Shown piece by piece: positions 1-7,639 of a DNA stretch of 17,223 nt; within the stretch, counting starts at the first letter, position 1, and each line of letters begins with the position of its first letter. The stretch spans positions 1 to 17,223 of the forward strand of contig CAZKTN010000039.1 in the NCBI GenBank assembly GCA_964555705.1, given 5' to 3'. The notes below the pieces were generated by a model. The model had not been told where the DNA came from and did not search any database. It saw only the letters and a list, made by a program, of their open reading frames with translations. Both the position numbers and the translations under genes were made by a program. Source of the stretch: ZLKRG44 sp964555705 (GTDB lineage: Bacteria; Planctomycetota; Phycisphaerae; Phycisphaerales; SM1A02).

Positions 1-1260
1 TGCGATGGCCGCGACAACAACTGCAACGAGCAGGTCGACGAGGGCCTTGACACCTTCACCTACTACGTCGATGCGGATGGCGACGGGTACGGTGCGGGCG
101 ACGCGGTGCAGCTCTGTGCCGATGCCGCGCCGGAGAGCTACGCCACCATCGACGGCGACAACTGCCCGGCAGTGGCCAACCCGTCCCAGGTCGACTGCGA
201 CGATGACGGCATCGGTGACGCGTGCCCGATCGCCGCGGACCCGGATCTCTACGACTGCAACGATGACGGGATCCTCGACACGTGCGAGATCGCGGCTGAC
301 CCCAACCTCGATCTCGACGGCAATGGCATCATCGACGAGTGCCAGGGTCCGGCGATCAGGCTCACCACTGCAGCCTCCACCGTCGAGCCGGATGGCTACT
401 TCTACGTTGACCTCTCCGAGACGCGCTTCACCGAGCAGATCCTCTCCGGATCGTTCCACCTCAACTTCGATGCCTCGCTGATCGAGTACATCGTGCTCGA
501 GGGTGACGCCCACTACGACGCGTATCTCGACGACGAGTACGTGTCGGGCGGCGTCGGAACGCTTCGGCTCAGGGTGCAGGCGACAGGGCCAGAGTCCACG
601 ACCCCCGAGGTCATCATGGCCCGCATCCTGGTGAAGGCATCCAATGCGCAGGTGTGCGTGCCTGAGAGCATCATGTGGTTCGCAGGCGGTACCGCTGACA
701 ACACGGTCTCCGGCGCGTCCGGGCCGCTCACGGGCTACACCCTCTACGAGAAGGCGCTGATGGCCTTCGATGCGACGGCACCCATCATTTATGGCGTTCC
801 TGAGCACATCTTCGCGTACGCGGGCCCCAGCCGCGACTCGATGGTCATCCCGCCGTACGTGAATGCCGATGTGTACGCGATCGACGCATGCGACGACAGC
901 GTCGTCACGGTCTCGCTCCGAGTGACGCTGCCAGACGGGTCGGATGTCACAACGATGCCCGCCGCCTTCCCCGTCGGCATGAGCGTGGTGCGGTGGACTG
1001 CGGTCGACGTGGCGGGCAACGTCTCGCGCGAGATCCGCATCGTCGAGGTCGTGCCTGAGAACCCGCCGCCCTGCTCGGGCGACATCTGGCCTGGCGATGG
1101 CAGTGACGATGACAGCGCAGGGGTCGTCGATGGCGACGATCTCGCGTACCTGATGAGCAGCTGGGGCACCTTCGGCGGCCCGGCCGACATCGACGGCAAC
1201 GGCATCGTGGGTGCAGGCGATCTCACGTACCTGCTGGGCGCATGGGGCCCGTGCCCGTGA
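1..1260 (+). CDS. Secreted Ca-binding mosaic protein with dockerin-like tail (5' partial)
   Basis: The reading frame is open at the left edge, so the N-terminus and any signal peptide are missing; 419 codons remain. Residues 1-30 resemble the MopE-type 'putative metal-binding' repeat (CDGRDNNCNEQVDEG, then YYVDADGDGYG). Residues about 50-115 are Asp/Asn/Gly-rich repeats like thrombospondin type 3 (DCNDDGILDTCEIAADPN). Residues about 117-255 have the beta-rich pattern of a cohesin-like domain (LNFDASLIEYIVLEG). Residues about 259-345 resemble a HYR/Ig-like domain (DATAPIIYGVP, then VRWTAVDVAGNVS). The end is a pair of EF-hand-like dockerin loops (VVDGDDLAYLMSSWG and DIDGNGIVGAGDLTYLLGAWG). Such tails are common on exported Phycisphaerae proteins, so an extracellular or surface role is inferred. 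The substrate or partner is unknown. A GTG at 106 is internal and not a credible start. Confidence 0.8.
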   Translation, partial: CDGRDNNCNEQVDEGLDTFTYYVDADGDGYGAGDAVQLCADAAPESYATIDGDNCPAVANPSQVDCDDDGIGDACPIAADPDLYDCNDDGILDTCEIAADPNLDLDGNGIIDECQGPAIRLTTAASTVEPDGYFYVDLSETRFTEQILSGSFHLNFDASLIEYIVLEGDAHYDAYLDDEYVSGGVGTLRLRVQATGPESTTPEVIMARILVKASNAQVCVPESIMWFAGGTADNTVSGASGPLTGYTLYEKALMAFDATAPIIYGVPEHIFAYAGPSRDSMVIPPYVNADVYAIDACDDSVVTVSLRVTLPDGSDVTTMPAAFPVGMSVVRWTAVDVAGNVSREIRIVEVVPENPPPCSGDIWPGDGSDDDSAGVVDGDDLAYLMSSWGTFGGPADIDGNGIVGAGDLTYLLGAWGPCP

Positions 1261-1319
1261 CAGGCCCGTGATGGCACGCGTTCCCGTACGCAGTAGGGGC
1301 CCGCAGGGGAGCTGTGCGC

Positions 1320-2636
1320 TCAAGCCGACATCGTCGGCCGCTCCTCCTCAGCCTCGATCTCGCGGATGACGCCGAGCCTGCGGAGCTCCGGCGACATCCA
1401 CGCGATGGCGCCGACGGCGAGCACCGTCCCGATGCCGCCCGACACCACCGACACCACGGGACCGAAGTAGCGCGCGACGAGCCCGCTCTCGAACGCGCCT
1501 AGCTCGTTGCTGCACTCGATGAAGAGCCCGTTCACCGCGCTCACGCGGCCGCGCAGCCGGTTCGGCGTGCGCAGCTGCACCAGCGCGTGGCGGATCACCA
1601 CGCTGACATTGTCGACAGCGCCCGACACAAGCAGCGCCGCGAAGCTCAGCCACACGATCTGGGAGATGCCGAACACCACCATGCACAGGCCAAATGCGGC
1701 GACCACCACCAGCAGCACCGGGCCCGCGCGGGTGAAGCGCGGCCGCGCCGCGAGGACGATCGCGCTCGCAAGCGCGCCGATGTAGGGCGCGGCGCGAAGC
1801 CACCCAAGCGTGGCTGCACCCCCACCGAGGATCTCATCCGCGAACAGCGGCAGCAGGGCGGTGGCACCGCCAAGAAGCACGCCCACCATGTCGAGCGTGA
1901 TGGCAGCGAGCACCGTCCGCTCCTTCCAGATGTGGCTCATCCCCGCAAGCATGGCGCCGAACCCCCGGCCGCCTGTGGCCTGAGGAGCATGCCGCGGCCT
2001 GAGGGCGCACGTTGCCGCCGCGGCCAGCGCCAGCAGCGCGGCGCACGTCACGTAGACCACCCACGTGGGCATGTCGGCGCTGAGCGCGTAGCCGGCAAGC
2101 AGGGGACCCATGATCGAGCTGGCCTGGAAGATGCCGCTGTTCCACGCCAGCGCGTTCTCGAGCGAGTCCTCGCGCACAAGCAGCGGCAGCAGCGATCCCC
2201 GGCTTGGCGCGTTGAAGCTGCGGACGCAGCCAAGCCCAAACAGCAGCGCGAAGAAGACCCAGATCGGCGCATCAGCTGATGCCCCAAATGCCGCGAAGCC
2301 AAGCGCGCCCAGCGCGTAGGCGGCCCACGTCGCGATCAGGATCCGCTTGCGGCTGTACCTGTCCGCGGCATGGCCGGCGGGCAGCGCCAGCACAAAGACC
2401 GGGAGCGCGCGCGCGAGCCCCGCGTACCCGAGCATCAGCGCATCGTGGGTGCGCTCCCAGATCTCCCACAGTACGGTGGTCGAGAGCATCTGCAGCGCCG
2501 TTGCAGAGCAGAGGAAGGCCACGGCGAAGATCGCGTAGTTGGGCTCGCGCGGGGCGCGTGCGAAGTCGGAGGCGATCCTGCGGACGGCGCGCAAGGTGGG
2601 CGAGCGTACCGCCCGCACTATCGTGCCACGCACCAT
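1320..2636 (-). CDS. MFS transporter, EntS/MFS_3-like exporter
   Basis: A 438-residue polytopic inner-membrane protein with about 12 hydrophobic segments, the usual length for the major facilitator superfamily. The loop between TM2 and TM3 carries the MFS motif A (GHAADRYSRKR). The first segment (NYAIFAVAFLCSATALQML) and the overall pattern resemble the MFS_3/EntS group, proton-driven exporters of siderophores or drugs. The substrate cannot be told. The open frame runs upstream to 3335, but that part is antisense to nagZ and is not protein-like. I place the start at ATG 2636, with GTG 2618 as the alternative. At 2636 the start codon overlaps the nagZ start on the other strand, so any promoters lie inside the opposing genes. 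The C-terminus is soluble (EIEAEEERPTMSA). It converges on the mosaic protein gene with a 59-base gap. Confidence 0.87.
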   Translation of the reverse strand: MVRGTIVRAVRSPTLRAVRRIASDFARAPREPNYAIFAVAFLCSATALQMLSTTVLWEIWERTHDALMLGYAGLARALPVFVLALPAGHAADRYSRKRILIATWAAYALGALGFAAFGASADAPIWVFFALLFGLGCVRSFNAPSRGSLLPLLVREDSLENALAWNSGIFQASSIMGPLLAGYALSADMPTWVVYVTCAALLALAAAATCALRPRHAPQATGGRGFGAMLAGMSHIWKERTVLAAITLDMVGVLLGGATALLPLFADEILGGGAATLGWLRAAPYIGALASAIVLAARPRFTRAGPVLLVVVAAFGLCMVVFGISQIVWLSFAALLVSGAVDNVSVVIRHALVQLRTPNRLRGRVSAVNGLFIECSNELGAFESGLVARYFGPVVSVVSGGIGTVLAVGAIAWMSPELRRLGVIREIEAEEERPTMSA

Positions 2637-3636
2637 GCACGATCCGCTGCGAGCGATGGCTGCCCGACTCCTTTGTGTAGGGTTCCCTGGACCTGAGGTG
2701 GATGCGGGACTCCGCGAGATGCTCGCCGAGGGAGTCGGCGGCGTGATCCTCTTTGCGCGCAATGCCACAAGCGCGGCGCAGGTGAGCGCGCTCTCGGGCG
2801 CAGTCAAGCGTGCTGCTGCCGAAGGCGGCCGGGCTGCGCCCTTCGTGTCGATCGACCACGAGGGCGGGCGCGTCGTCCGTGCGCGCGATGGATTCACCGC
2901 AGTGCCGGAGATGCGCGAGATCGGCGCCGCGGGCCCGGCCGAGGCCGCATGGGTCGGTGCGCTCTTTGCGCAGGAGCTTCGTGCCGCCGGCATCGACGTC
3001 AACTTTGCGCCAGTGGTCGACGTCGACAGCAACCCCGCGAACCCAGTGATCGGCGCACGGAGCTTCTCGCATGAACCGGTGCGGGTTGGCGAATGCGCGT
3101 CGGCGTTCATCCGCGCCATGCAGGCCGGTGGCGTTGCGGCGTGCGCAAAGCACTTCCCTGGCCACGGCGACACCCACGTGGACAGCCACCTTGACCTGCC
3201 GGTGCTGCCGCACGGGCTGGACCGGCTCACTGCCGTCGAGCTTCCTCCCTTCAGGGACGCGATTGCCGCAGGTGTCGCATCCGTGATGACGGCGCACGTC
3301 GTGTTCGAGGCGCTCGACCCGGGCGTGCCGGCCACGATGAGCGCACGCGCAGTGGAGGGGCTGCTGCGCCGCGACCTTGGCTTCGAAGGCGTGATCTTCA
3401 GCGACGATCTCGAGATGAAGGCGATCGCCGACCGGATGGACTTCGGCGAGGCTTGCGTGCGCGCACTTGAGGCAGGCTGCGACTGCCTGCTGGTGTGCCA
3501 TGAGTTCGATCGGCAGCGTGCCGCGATTGCCGCAATTGCGGATGCGATGCGCAGCGGACGCCTGCCACGCGAGCGGATCGCGCAGTCGCACGCGCGCCTC
3601 GACGCGCTCAGGTCCGCGTACGTCCGCGCGTCCTGA
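2635..3636 (+). CDS. nagZ: Glycoside hydrolase family 3 beta-N-acetylhexosaminidase (NagZ)
   Basis: A 333-residue protein close to the usual NagZ length (E. coli 341). NagZ removes N-acetylglucosamine from anhydro-muropeptides in the cytoplasm during peptidoglycan recycling. Visible family marks are VSIDHEGGRVVR, the substrate-binding/general-acid loop KHFPGHGDTHVDSH starting at K172, and the nucleophile motif FSDDLEMKAI with the likely nucleophile at D257. No signal peptide or lipobox is seen, which fits a cytoplasmic enzyme. The frame is open back to 2539, but homologous sequence begins near MHDPLRAMAARLLCVGFPG. ATG 2635 is chosen and ATG 2656 is an alternative; neither has a clear Shine-Dalgarno. 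The 3' end overlaps the end of mntR by 29 bases in a convergent layout. Confidence 0.92.
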   Translation: MHDPLRAMAARLLCVGFPGPEVDAGLREMLAEGVGGVILFARNATSAAQVSALSGAVKRAAAEGGRAAPFVSIDHEGGRVVRARDGFTAVPEMREIGAAGPAEAAWVGALFAQELRAAGIDVNFAPVVDVDSNPANPVIGARSFSHEPVRVGECASAFIRAMQAGGVAACAKHFPGHGDTHVDSHLDLPVLPHGLDRLTAVELPPFRDAIAAGVASVMTAHVVFEALDPGVPATMSARAVEGLLRRDLGFEGVIFSDDLEMKAIADRMDFGEACVRALEAGCDCLLVCHEFDRQRAAIAAIADAMRSGRLPRERIAQSHARLDALRSAYVRAS

Positions 3637-4051
3637 GGAACCGCCGCATCGCAGCAACCGTCACTGGCGAGAGGTGATGCTCCATCCCCTCGGCGTCGAG
3701 CGATGCGTGCGGCTCGGGAACACCGATTTCGCGAAGGAACCCCACCACGTCATCGTGCCTGAGCCGGGCGGTACGGGCCATCGACGCGCCTGACCGGGTG
3801 AGCTCAATCGGCCCGTAGGGCGTCTTCCTGACCAGGTCCGAGGCGACGAGCCGGGAGATGATCTTCACGACCGTGACGTGGCTCACCTGCATCAGCCGCG
3901 CCAGATCGGCCACCCGGCACGCCCCCAGCCTCAGCCGGATCTGCTCGATCGCCTCCACGTAGTCCTCGGCCGTCTCCTGGGCGTGGTCCCGGCGCACCTT
4001 CTGGAAGGCGCCTCGTGCCGCGCTGCGGATGTTTGTCTGCGGCCGTCCCAT
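3608..4051 (-). CDS. mntR: Manganese-responsive transcriptional regulator MntR (DtxR family)
   Basis: A 147-residue DtxR/MntR-family repressor. The winged helix covers about residues 28-95 (VADLARLMQVSHVTVVKIISRL, then PYGPIELTRSG). All six ligands known from B. subtilis MntR can be placed: D30 and E33 in EDYVE, H99 in LRHDD, and E121, E124 and H125 in DAEGMEHHLS. The spacing equals that of B. subtilis D8/E11/H77/E99/E102/H103. Asp at the first position, rather than the Met of DtxR, points to Mn rather than Fe. Residues 1-25 form a basic N-terminal extension, as in E. coli MntR. The gene is divergent from the metal ABC operon, with 19 bases between the assumed start codons. This layout suggests that it represses the operon and possibly itself. 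Confidence 0.92.
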   Translation of the reverse strand: MGRPQTNIRSAARGAFQKVRRDHAQETAEDYVEAIEQIRLRLGACRVADLARLMQVSHVTVVKIISRLVASDLVRKTPYGPIELTRSGASMARTARLRHDDVVGFLREIGVPEPHASLDAEGMEHHLSPVTVAAMRRFLRTRGRTRT

Positions 4052-4052
4052 G

Positions 4053-4080
4053 GGCTACCCTAGTGTAGCCATGGCTACAC
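4053..4080. promoter_or_regulatory. Putative MntR operator: 18-bp perfect palindrome plus a third half-site
   Basis: GTGTAGCCATGGCTACAC at 4063-4080 is a perfect inverted repeat. Its core is TAGC-N4-GCTA, the same half-site and spacing as the E. coli MntR box (TAGC-AAAG-GCTA). A further GGCTAC at 4053-4058 faces GTAGCC at 4065-4070, so half-sites alternate and a second dimer could bind on the mntR side. The centre of the palindrome is the likely ATG (4071-4073) of the binding-protein gene, and the left end touches the mntR start codon. Binding would therefore block initiation in both directions. The symmetry and spacing are directly visible; the assignment to MntR rests on the neighbouring gene and the E. 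coli site. Confidence 0.75.
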
Positions 4081-5051
4081 CTTGGATGGCGGTTGCGGCA
4101 GCGGCGGCGTGCATGTGCACCCTCTCGTCGATGCCAGGTCCAGCCGATGGCGCACCGGACGTCACGCCGGGCAGGCCCGTCGCGATCCGCCACGCTGCGG
4201 CCAACTCGCCGGTGAGCGTGGTCGCGACCACATCGATCGGCGCGGACCTGGCCCGCCAGGTTTGCGCGGATGTGCCCGGGGTGAGCGTCATCTCGATGAT
4301 GGGTCCTGGCGTCGACCCGCACATCTACCGCCCGACTGTCCGTGACGTTCGCGCACTCGCCGACGCGCAGGTGGTGGTGGCGCACGGGCTTCTCCTTGAG
4401 GGCCGCATGGAGGACCTGTGGCCGAAGCTGGATCGCCGAGGCACAGAGGTGGTGGTGCTCAGCGACGCGGTCGATGCGCGCGACGACCCGCACATCTGGA
4501 TGGACGCCTCGATGTGGTCCGCCGCGGCGCTGCATGCGGGCGAGGCGCTGGCAGCTTCGATGCCTGACTGCGCCGATGCGCTGCGTGCCGGCGCCGCACG
4601 TGTGGCGGCGCGCTGGCGTGCGCTGGATGCGCAGGTCAAGGCTGCCGTTGCCACAATCCCGCCCGAGCGCCGGCTGCTGGTGACCGCACATGATGCGTTT
4701 GGGCACTTCGGCGCCGCATATGGCCTCGATGTGCGCGGTGTGCAGGGCATCTCAACCGAGGCGGAGACCGGCCTAGCGGACCTGCGCGCTCTCGTGGACG
4801 AGGTCGTCGAGCGGAGGGTTCCTGCGGTGTTCCACGAGACGAGCGTTCCGGACCGCGCGATCGAGGCGCTCATCGAGAGCGCGGCCGCGCGGGGCCACAC
4901 GCTCCGCAACGCTGCAGCGCTCCATTCGGACGCGCTTGGCCCGCCAGGCAGCGGGGCCGACACGTATGAGGGCATGATGCGAACAAACGTGCGCGCGATC
5001 GTCGGTGCGCTCGGCGGCGATCCATCCGCCCTTGAGGATGCGACTCGATGA
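4071..5051 (+). CDS. Metal ABC transporter substrate-binding protein, TroA-like (Mn/Zn)
   Basis: A 326-residue cluster A-I binding protein that delivers Mn or Zn to the ABC permeases. The four metal ligands can be placed at H84 (GVDPHIY), H141 (DDPHIWMD), H207 (TAHDAFGHF) and D297 (ADTYEGMM). This His3-Asp set is that of TroA (H68/H133/H199/D279) and not the His2-Glu-Asp set of PsaA. TroA binds both Zn and Mn, so the metal choice rests on the adjacent mntR. The N-terminus has an alanine-rich hydrophobic stretch (AVAAAAACMC), either a signal peptide or a weak lipobox (AAAC). ATG 4071 is chosen because it precedes that stretch. ATG 4029 lies inside mntR, and ATG 4086 is an alternative. No Shine-Dalgarno precedes any of them. 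The stop overlaps the next start as ATGA. Confidence 0.9.
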   Translation: MATPWMAVAAAAACMCTLSSMPGPADGAPDVTPGRPVAIRHAAANSPVSVVATTSIGADLARQVCADVPGVSVISMMGPGVDPHIYRPTVRDVRALADAQVVVAHGLLLEGRMEDLWPKLDRRGTEVVVLSDAVDARDDPHIWMDASMWSAAALHAGEALAASMPDCADALRAGAARVAARWRALDAQVKAAVATIPPERRLLVTAHDAFGHFGAAYGLDVRGVQGISTEAETGLADLRALVDEVVERRVPAVFHETSVPDRAIEALIESAAARGHTLRNAAALHSDALGPPGSGADTYEGMMRTNVRAIVGALGGDPSALEDATR

Positions 5052-5863
5052 CACCCGCTACCGCCCAGCATGCGCGCACTCAGGGGCCTGCAGCCCGGGA
5101 TGCAGCGCCTGCCCTTGCAGTGCGCGGCCTCTCGGTCTCCTACGGAGCGCGGTGTGCCATCGATGGCTGCAGCTTCGATGTTCCGCGCGGCACGATCGCC
5201 GGCATCCTGGGACCCAACGGCTCCGGAAAGACGACGCTCCTGAAGGCGTGCCTCGGGCTGCTGCCGGCTGACTCCGGCTCCGTGCTGTTCGCAGGGCGGC
5301 CACTGCCCCAGTGTCGCCGCGACATCGCGTACATGCCGCAGCGCGAGAGCGTCGACTGGGACTTCCCCATCAGCGCGCTTGATGTGGTCGCGATGGGTGC
5401 GCACGTGCGAACCGGATGGATGGGCCTGCGAACGCGTGCGGCAAGGGCTATCGCGCGCCGCGAGATGGCCCGCCTCGGCATCGGGGACCTTGCAGGCCGG
5501 GCGGTGGGTGCCCTGTCGGGCGGTCAGCAGCAGCGCGTGTTCCTCGCACGTGCGCTCGCGCAGGGCGCAACCACCTACGTGATGGACGAGCCGCTTGCAT
5601 CCGTCGACGCGGCGTCTGCGCAGGTGGTGATCGACGCGCTGCGTGAGCTTCGCAGTTCGGGGTGCACCGTCATCATGGTGCACCATGACCTTGAGATGGC
5701 GCGTGAGATGTTCGACTGGGGCGTACTGCTTGGCGGCCGGGTGATCGCCGCGGGGCCGATCCAGCACGTCATGTCCGAGCCGAACCTGCGTGAGGCGTAT
5801 GGGGGCCGGCTCATTGTGGCGGGGGCCGCAACGCCGCTGGGGGCTGCGCATGTCGGCGCCTGA
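5048..5863 (+). CDS. Metal ABC transporter ATP-binding protein
   Basis: A 271-residue cytoplasmic ATPase that powers the Mn/Zn importer. Walker A is GPNGSGKTT at 55-63, the signature is LSGGQ at 156-160, Walker B is YVMDEP with D180 and E181, and the H-loop is in VHHD at 212-214. The stretch 'PQRESVDWDFPISALDVVAMG' after the Q-loop is typical of the Mn/Zn/Fe chelate-type ATPases (MntB/ZnuC/TroB). Residues 1-20 are a low-complexity lead-in before the first strand. The start ATG overlaps the binding-protein stop by 4 bases, and the 3' end overlaps the first permease by 14 bases, so translation is likely coupled through the operon. Confidence 0.93.
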   Translation: MTPATAQHARTQGPAARDAAPALAVRGLSVSYGARCAIDGCSFDVPRGTIAGILGPNGSGKTTLLKACLGLLPADSGSVLFAGRPLPQCRRDIAYMPQRESVDWDFPISALDVVAMGAHVRTGWMGLRTRAARAIARREMARLGIGDLAGRAVGALSGGQQQRVFLARALAQGATTYVMDEPLASVDAASAQVVIDALRELRSSGCTVIMVHHDLEMAREMFDWGVLLGGRVIAAGPIQHVMSEPNLREAYGGRLIVAGAATPLGAAHVGA

Positions 5864-6728
5864 GTCCCCGTGGATCGGCGACCCTCATGCGCTGCGGGTG
5901 ATCGCGACGACTGCACTGCTTGGCGCGAGCGCAGGCGCCATCGGCACAATGCTGACGCTGCGGTCGCGTGCTCTCGCTGGCGATGCTGTGGGTCACGCGA
6001 CGCTGCCTGGGCTCGCGGGAGCCTCGCTCGCGGGAATCGCGCTCGGCGGCACTGGCCGCGAGCTCTGGCTGCTGATGCCGGGCGCCATCGCCGGAGCGGG
6101 CATTGGCATGGCGTGCATGCACGTGCTGCAGCGCACACTCAGGATCGGCGCCGATGCGGCGATGGCAGTCACCCTTGGCACGCTCTTCGGGCTCGGCGTC
6201 GCGCTGCTCTCCGTGGTGCAGCAGGCGCCAGGCGGCCATCAGGCTGGCCTTGATGGGCTCCTTGTCGGTCGCGCGGCGACGCTGGTGATGCACGATCTTC
6301 TCGCCGCCGCAGCGCTCGCGGCCATGACGCTCGCGCTGTTCATGGCCTTTGGGCGCGACCTTCGTGCCGCGGCGTTTGACGAGCAGTACGCGCGCATGGT
6401 GGGGAGGCCTGTGTCCATGGTGATGGCACTCGCGTCGGCTGTCATCGTGTGCGCGATTGTGGCAGGTACCCACGCCGTTGGTCTGGTGCTTGTGGTGGCG
6501 CTTCTCGTGATGCCTGCGACCGCCGCACGAATGCTGTCGGACCGGTTCGGCACGGTGGTGATCGCATCGGCGGTCCTTGGTGCGCTTGCTGCAGCTGCCG
6601 GCACCGCGGCAAGCGCGATGGTGCCAGGCCTCGCCACAGGACCGCTCATCGTCATCGCGTGTGCGTTGCTGCTGGCGGCTTCGGTCGCCGTGCGCAGCAT
6701 CCGGGGCGCAGGATGGGGCACCGCATGA
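5850..6728 (+). CDS. Metal ABC transporter permease, ABC-3 family (first)
   Basis: A 292-residue membrane protein with about 8-9 hydrophobic segments, as usual for the ABC-3 (ZnuB/MntC/TroC) family. The conserved N-terminal stretch 'TMLTLRSRALAGDAVGHATLPG' and the later 'THAVGLVLVVALLVMPATAARML' segment, which in the family lies near the ATPase-coupling region, are both visible. The frame is open back to 5790, but ATG 5850 (MSAPESPWIGD) is preferred. It follows a G-rich stretch and gives a normal-length N-terminus. It forms the transport channel together with the second permease, whose start overlaps this stop as ATGA. Confidence 0.9.
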   Translation: MSAPESPWIGDPHALRVIATTALLGASAGAIGTMLTLRSRALAGDAVGHATLPGLAGASLAGIALGGTGRELWLLMPGAIAGAGIGMACMHVLQRTLRIGADAAMAVTLGTLFGLGVALLSVVQQAPGGHQAGLDGLLVGRAATLVMHDLLAAAALAAMTLALFMAFGRDLRAAAFDEQYARMVGRPVSMVMALASAVIVCAIVAGTHAVGLVLVVALLVMPATAARMLSDRFGTVVIASAVLGALAAAAGTAASAMVPGLATGPLIVIACALLLAASVAVRSIRGAGWGTA

Positions 6729-7633
6729 GCGGCCTCACGGCCTGGACATGGGCGGTCGACGGCTGGATCGTCGCCATCGGTGCGCTCGCGGGGCTCGCGT
6801 GCAGCATCCCAGGCAGCTGGCTCGTGGCGCGCCGCGAGGCGATGATGGCCGATGCGCTCTCGCATGCGGTCCTGCCCGGCATCGCCATCGCGTTCCTCGT
6901 CTCTGGCTCCCGCGCACCGGGGTGGATGCTGCTGGGTGCGATGGTCGCGGCAGCAGCGCTCGCCGGGGTCACGGTGTGGCTGAGGTCTGCCGGCAGGCTT
7001 GAGCGCGGTGCGGCGCTTGGGGTCACCTACACGACGCTGTTCGCAGTCGGTGTGCTGCTTGCGTCGGGCGCTGCCCGCAAGGTTGACATCGATCCATCGT
7101 GCGTGCTCTTCGGGTCGCTCGAGGTGGCGCCGCTGGATGCGCTTCCGCTCGGCGGCATGCTGGTTCCCCGCGCCGCGGTGCTGATGCTCGCGGTCTTCGC
7201 GGCCAATCTCGTGGTCGCCGGTCTCCTGTGGCGCCCGATGCTTGCCGCCAGCTTTGACCGCGCGCATGCGCAGGCCAGTGGCGTACGCACGGGCCTGATG
7301 GATGCGGCAGTGATGGCGATGGCGGCTGCCACATGCGTCGCATGCTTCGAGGCGGTGGGAAGCATCCTTGTGATCGCCACCATGGTGACACCAGCCGTGG
7401 CTGCGCGCCTCTTCTGCACGTCGCTTCGCGCAATGGCCACGGTCGCAGCGGCGATCGGCGCATTCGGCGCACTGCTCGGTCACGTGATGGCGACGACGGT
7501 GCCTGGCCTTGCTGGCCTCGAGTCGTGGGGCATCACGGATGCGAGCACGTCAGGCTCGATCGCGGTCGCGCTTGGCCTCCTGCTTGTCGCCATCGCGGCA
7601 GCGCGCGCCCTCACCCGCCGCACCGCCCGCTGA
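6725..7633 (+). CDS. Metal ABC transporter permease, ABC-3 family (second)
   Basis: A 302-residue paralogue of the preceding permease with about 8-9 hydrophobic segments. Family marks are 'SWLVARREAMMADALSHAVLPGIAIAF' near residues 29-55 and 'AVGSILVIATMVTPAVAARLF'. A Mn/Zn importer with two different permeases is known from the SitABCD, YfeABCD, TroABCD and B. subtilis MntABCD systems, so a heterodimeric channel is inferred. The upstream part of the open frame (6449-6724) is a shadow of the first permease. ATG 6725 overlaps the previous stop. The operon ends here, 6 bases before the stop of the convergent peptidase gene, and no terminator hairpin was seen in that space. Confidence 0.9.
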   Translation: MSGLTAWTWAVDGWIVAIGALAGLACSIPGSWLVARREAMMADALSHAVLPGIAIAFLVSGSRAPGWMLLGAMVAAAALAGVTVWLRSAGRLERGAALGVTYTTLFAVGVLLASGAARKVDIDPSCVLFGSLEVAPLDALPLGGMLVPRAAVLMLAVFAANLVVAGLLWRPMLAASFDRAHAQASGVRTGLMDAAVMAMAAATCVACFEAVGSILVIATMVTPAVAARLFCTSLRAMATVAAAIGAFGALLGHVMATTVPGLAGLESWGITDASTSGSIAVALGLLLVAIAAARALTRRTAR

Positions 7634-7639
7634 CGCCGC

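Noticed and set aside
1250..1278. CGTGCC...GGCACG inverted repeat as terminator between the first two genes
   Set aside because: The stem has only six pairs, the loop is 17 bases, and there is no T-run; likely chance in GC-rich DNA.
2637..3335. N-terminal extension of the MFS exporter frame up to 3335
   Set aside because: It is antisense to nagZ, has no membrane segments and low-complexity composition; the MFS fold begins near 2560.
4325..5851. Long open frame on the minus strand opposite the ABC binding protein and ATPase (508 codons)
   Set aside because: It mirrors clear ABC genes with intact motifs and is rich in Arg, His, Pro and Ser with no domain pattern; a GC-rich antisense shadow.
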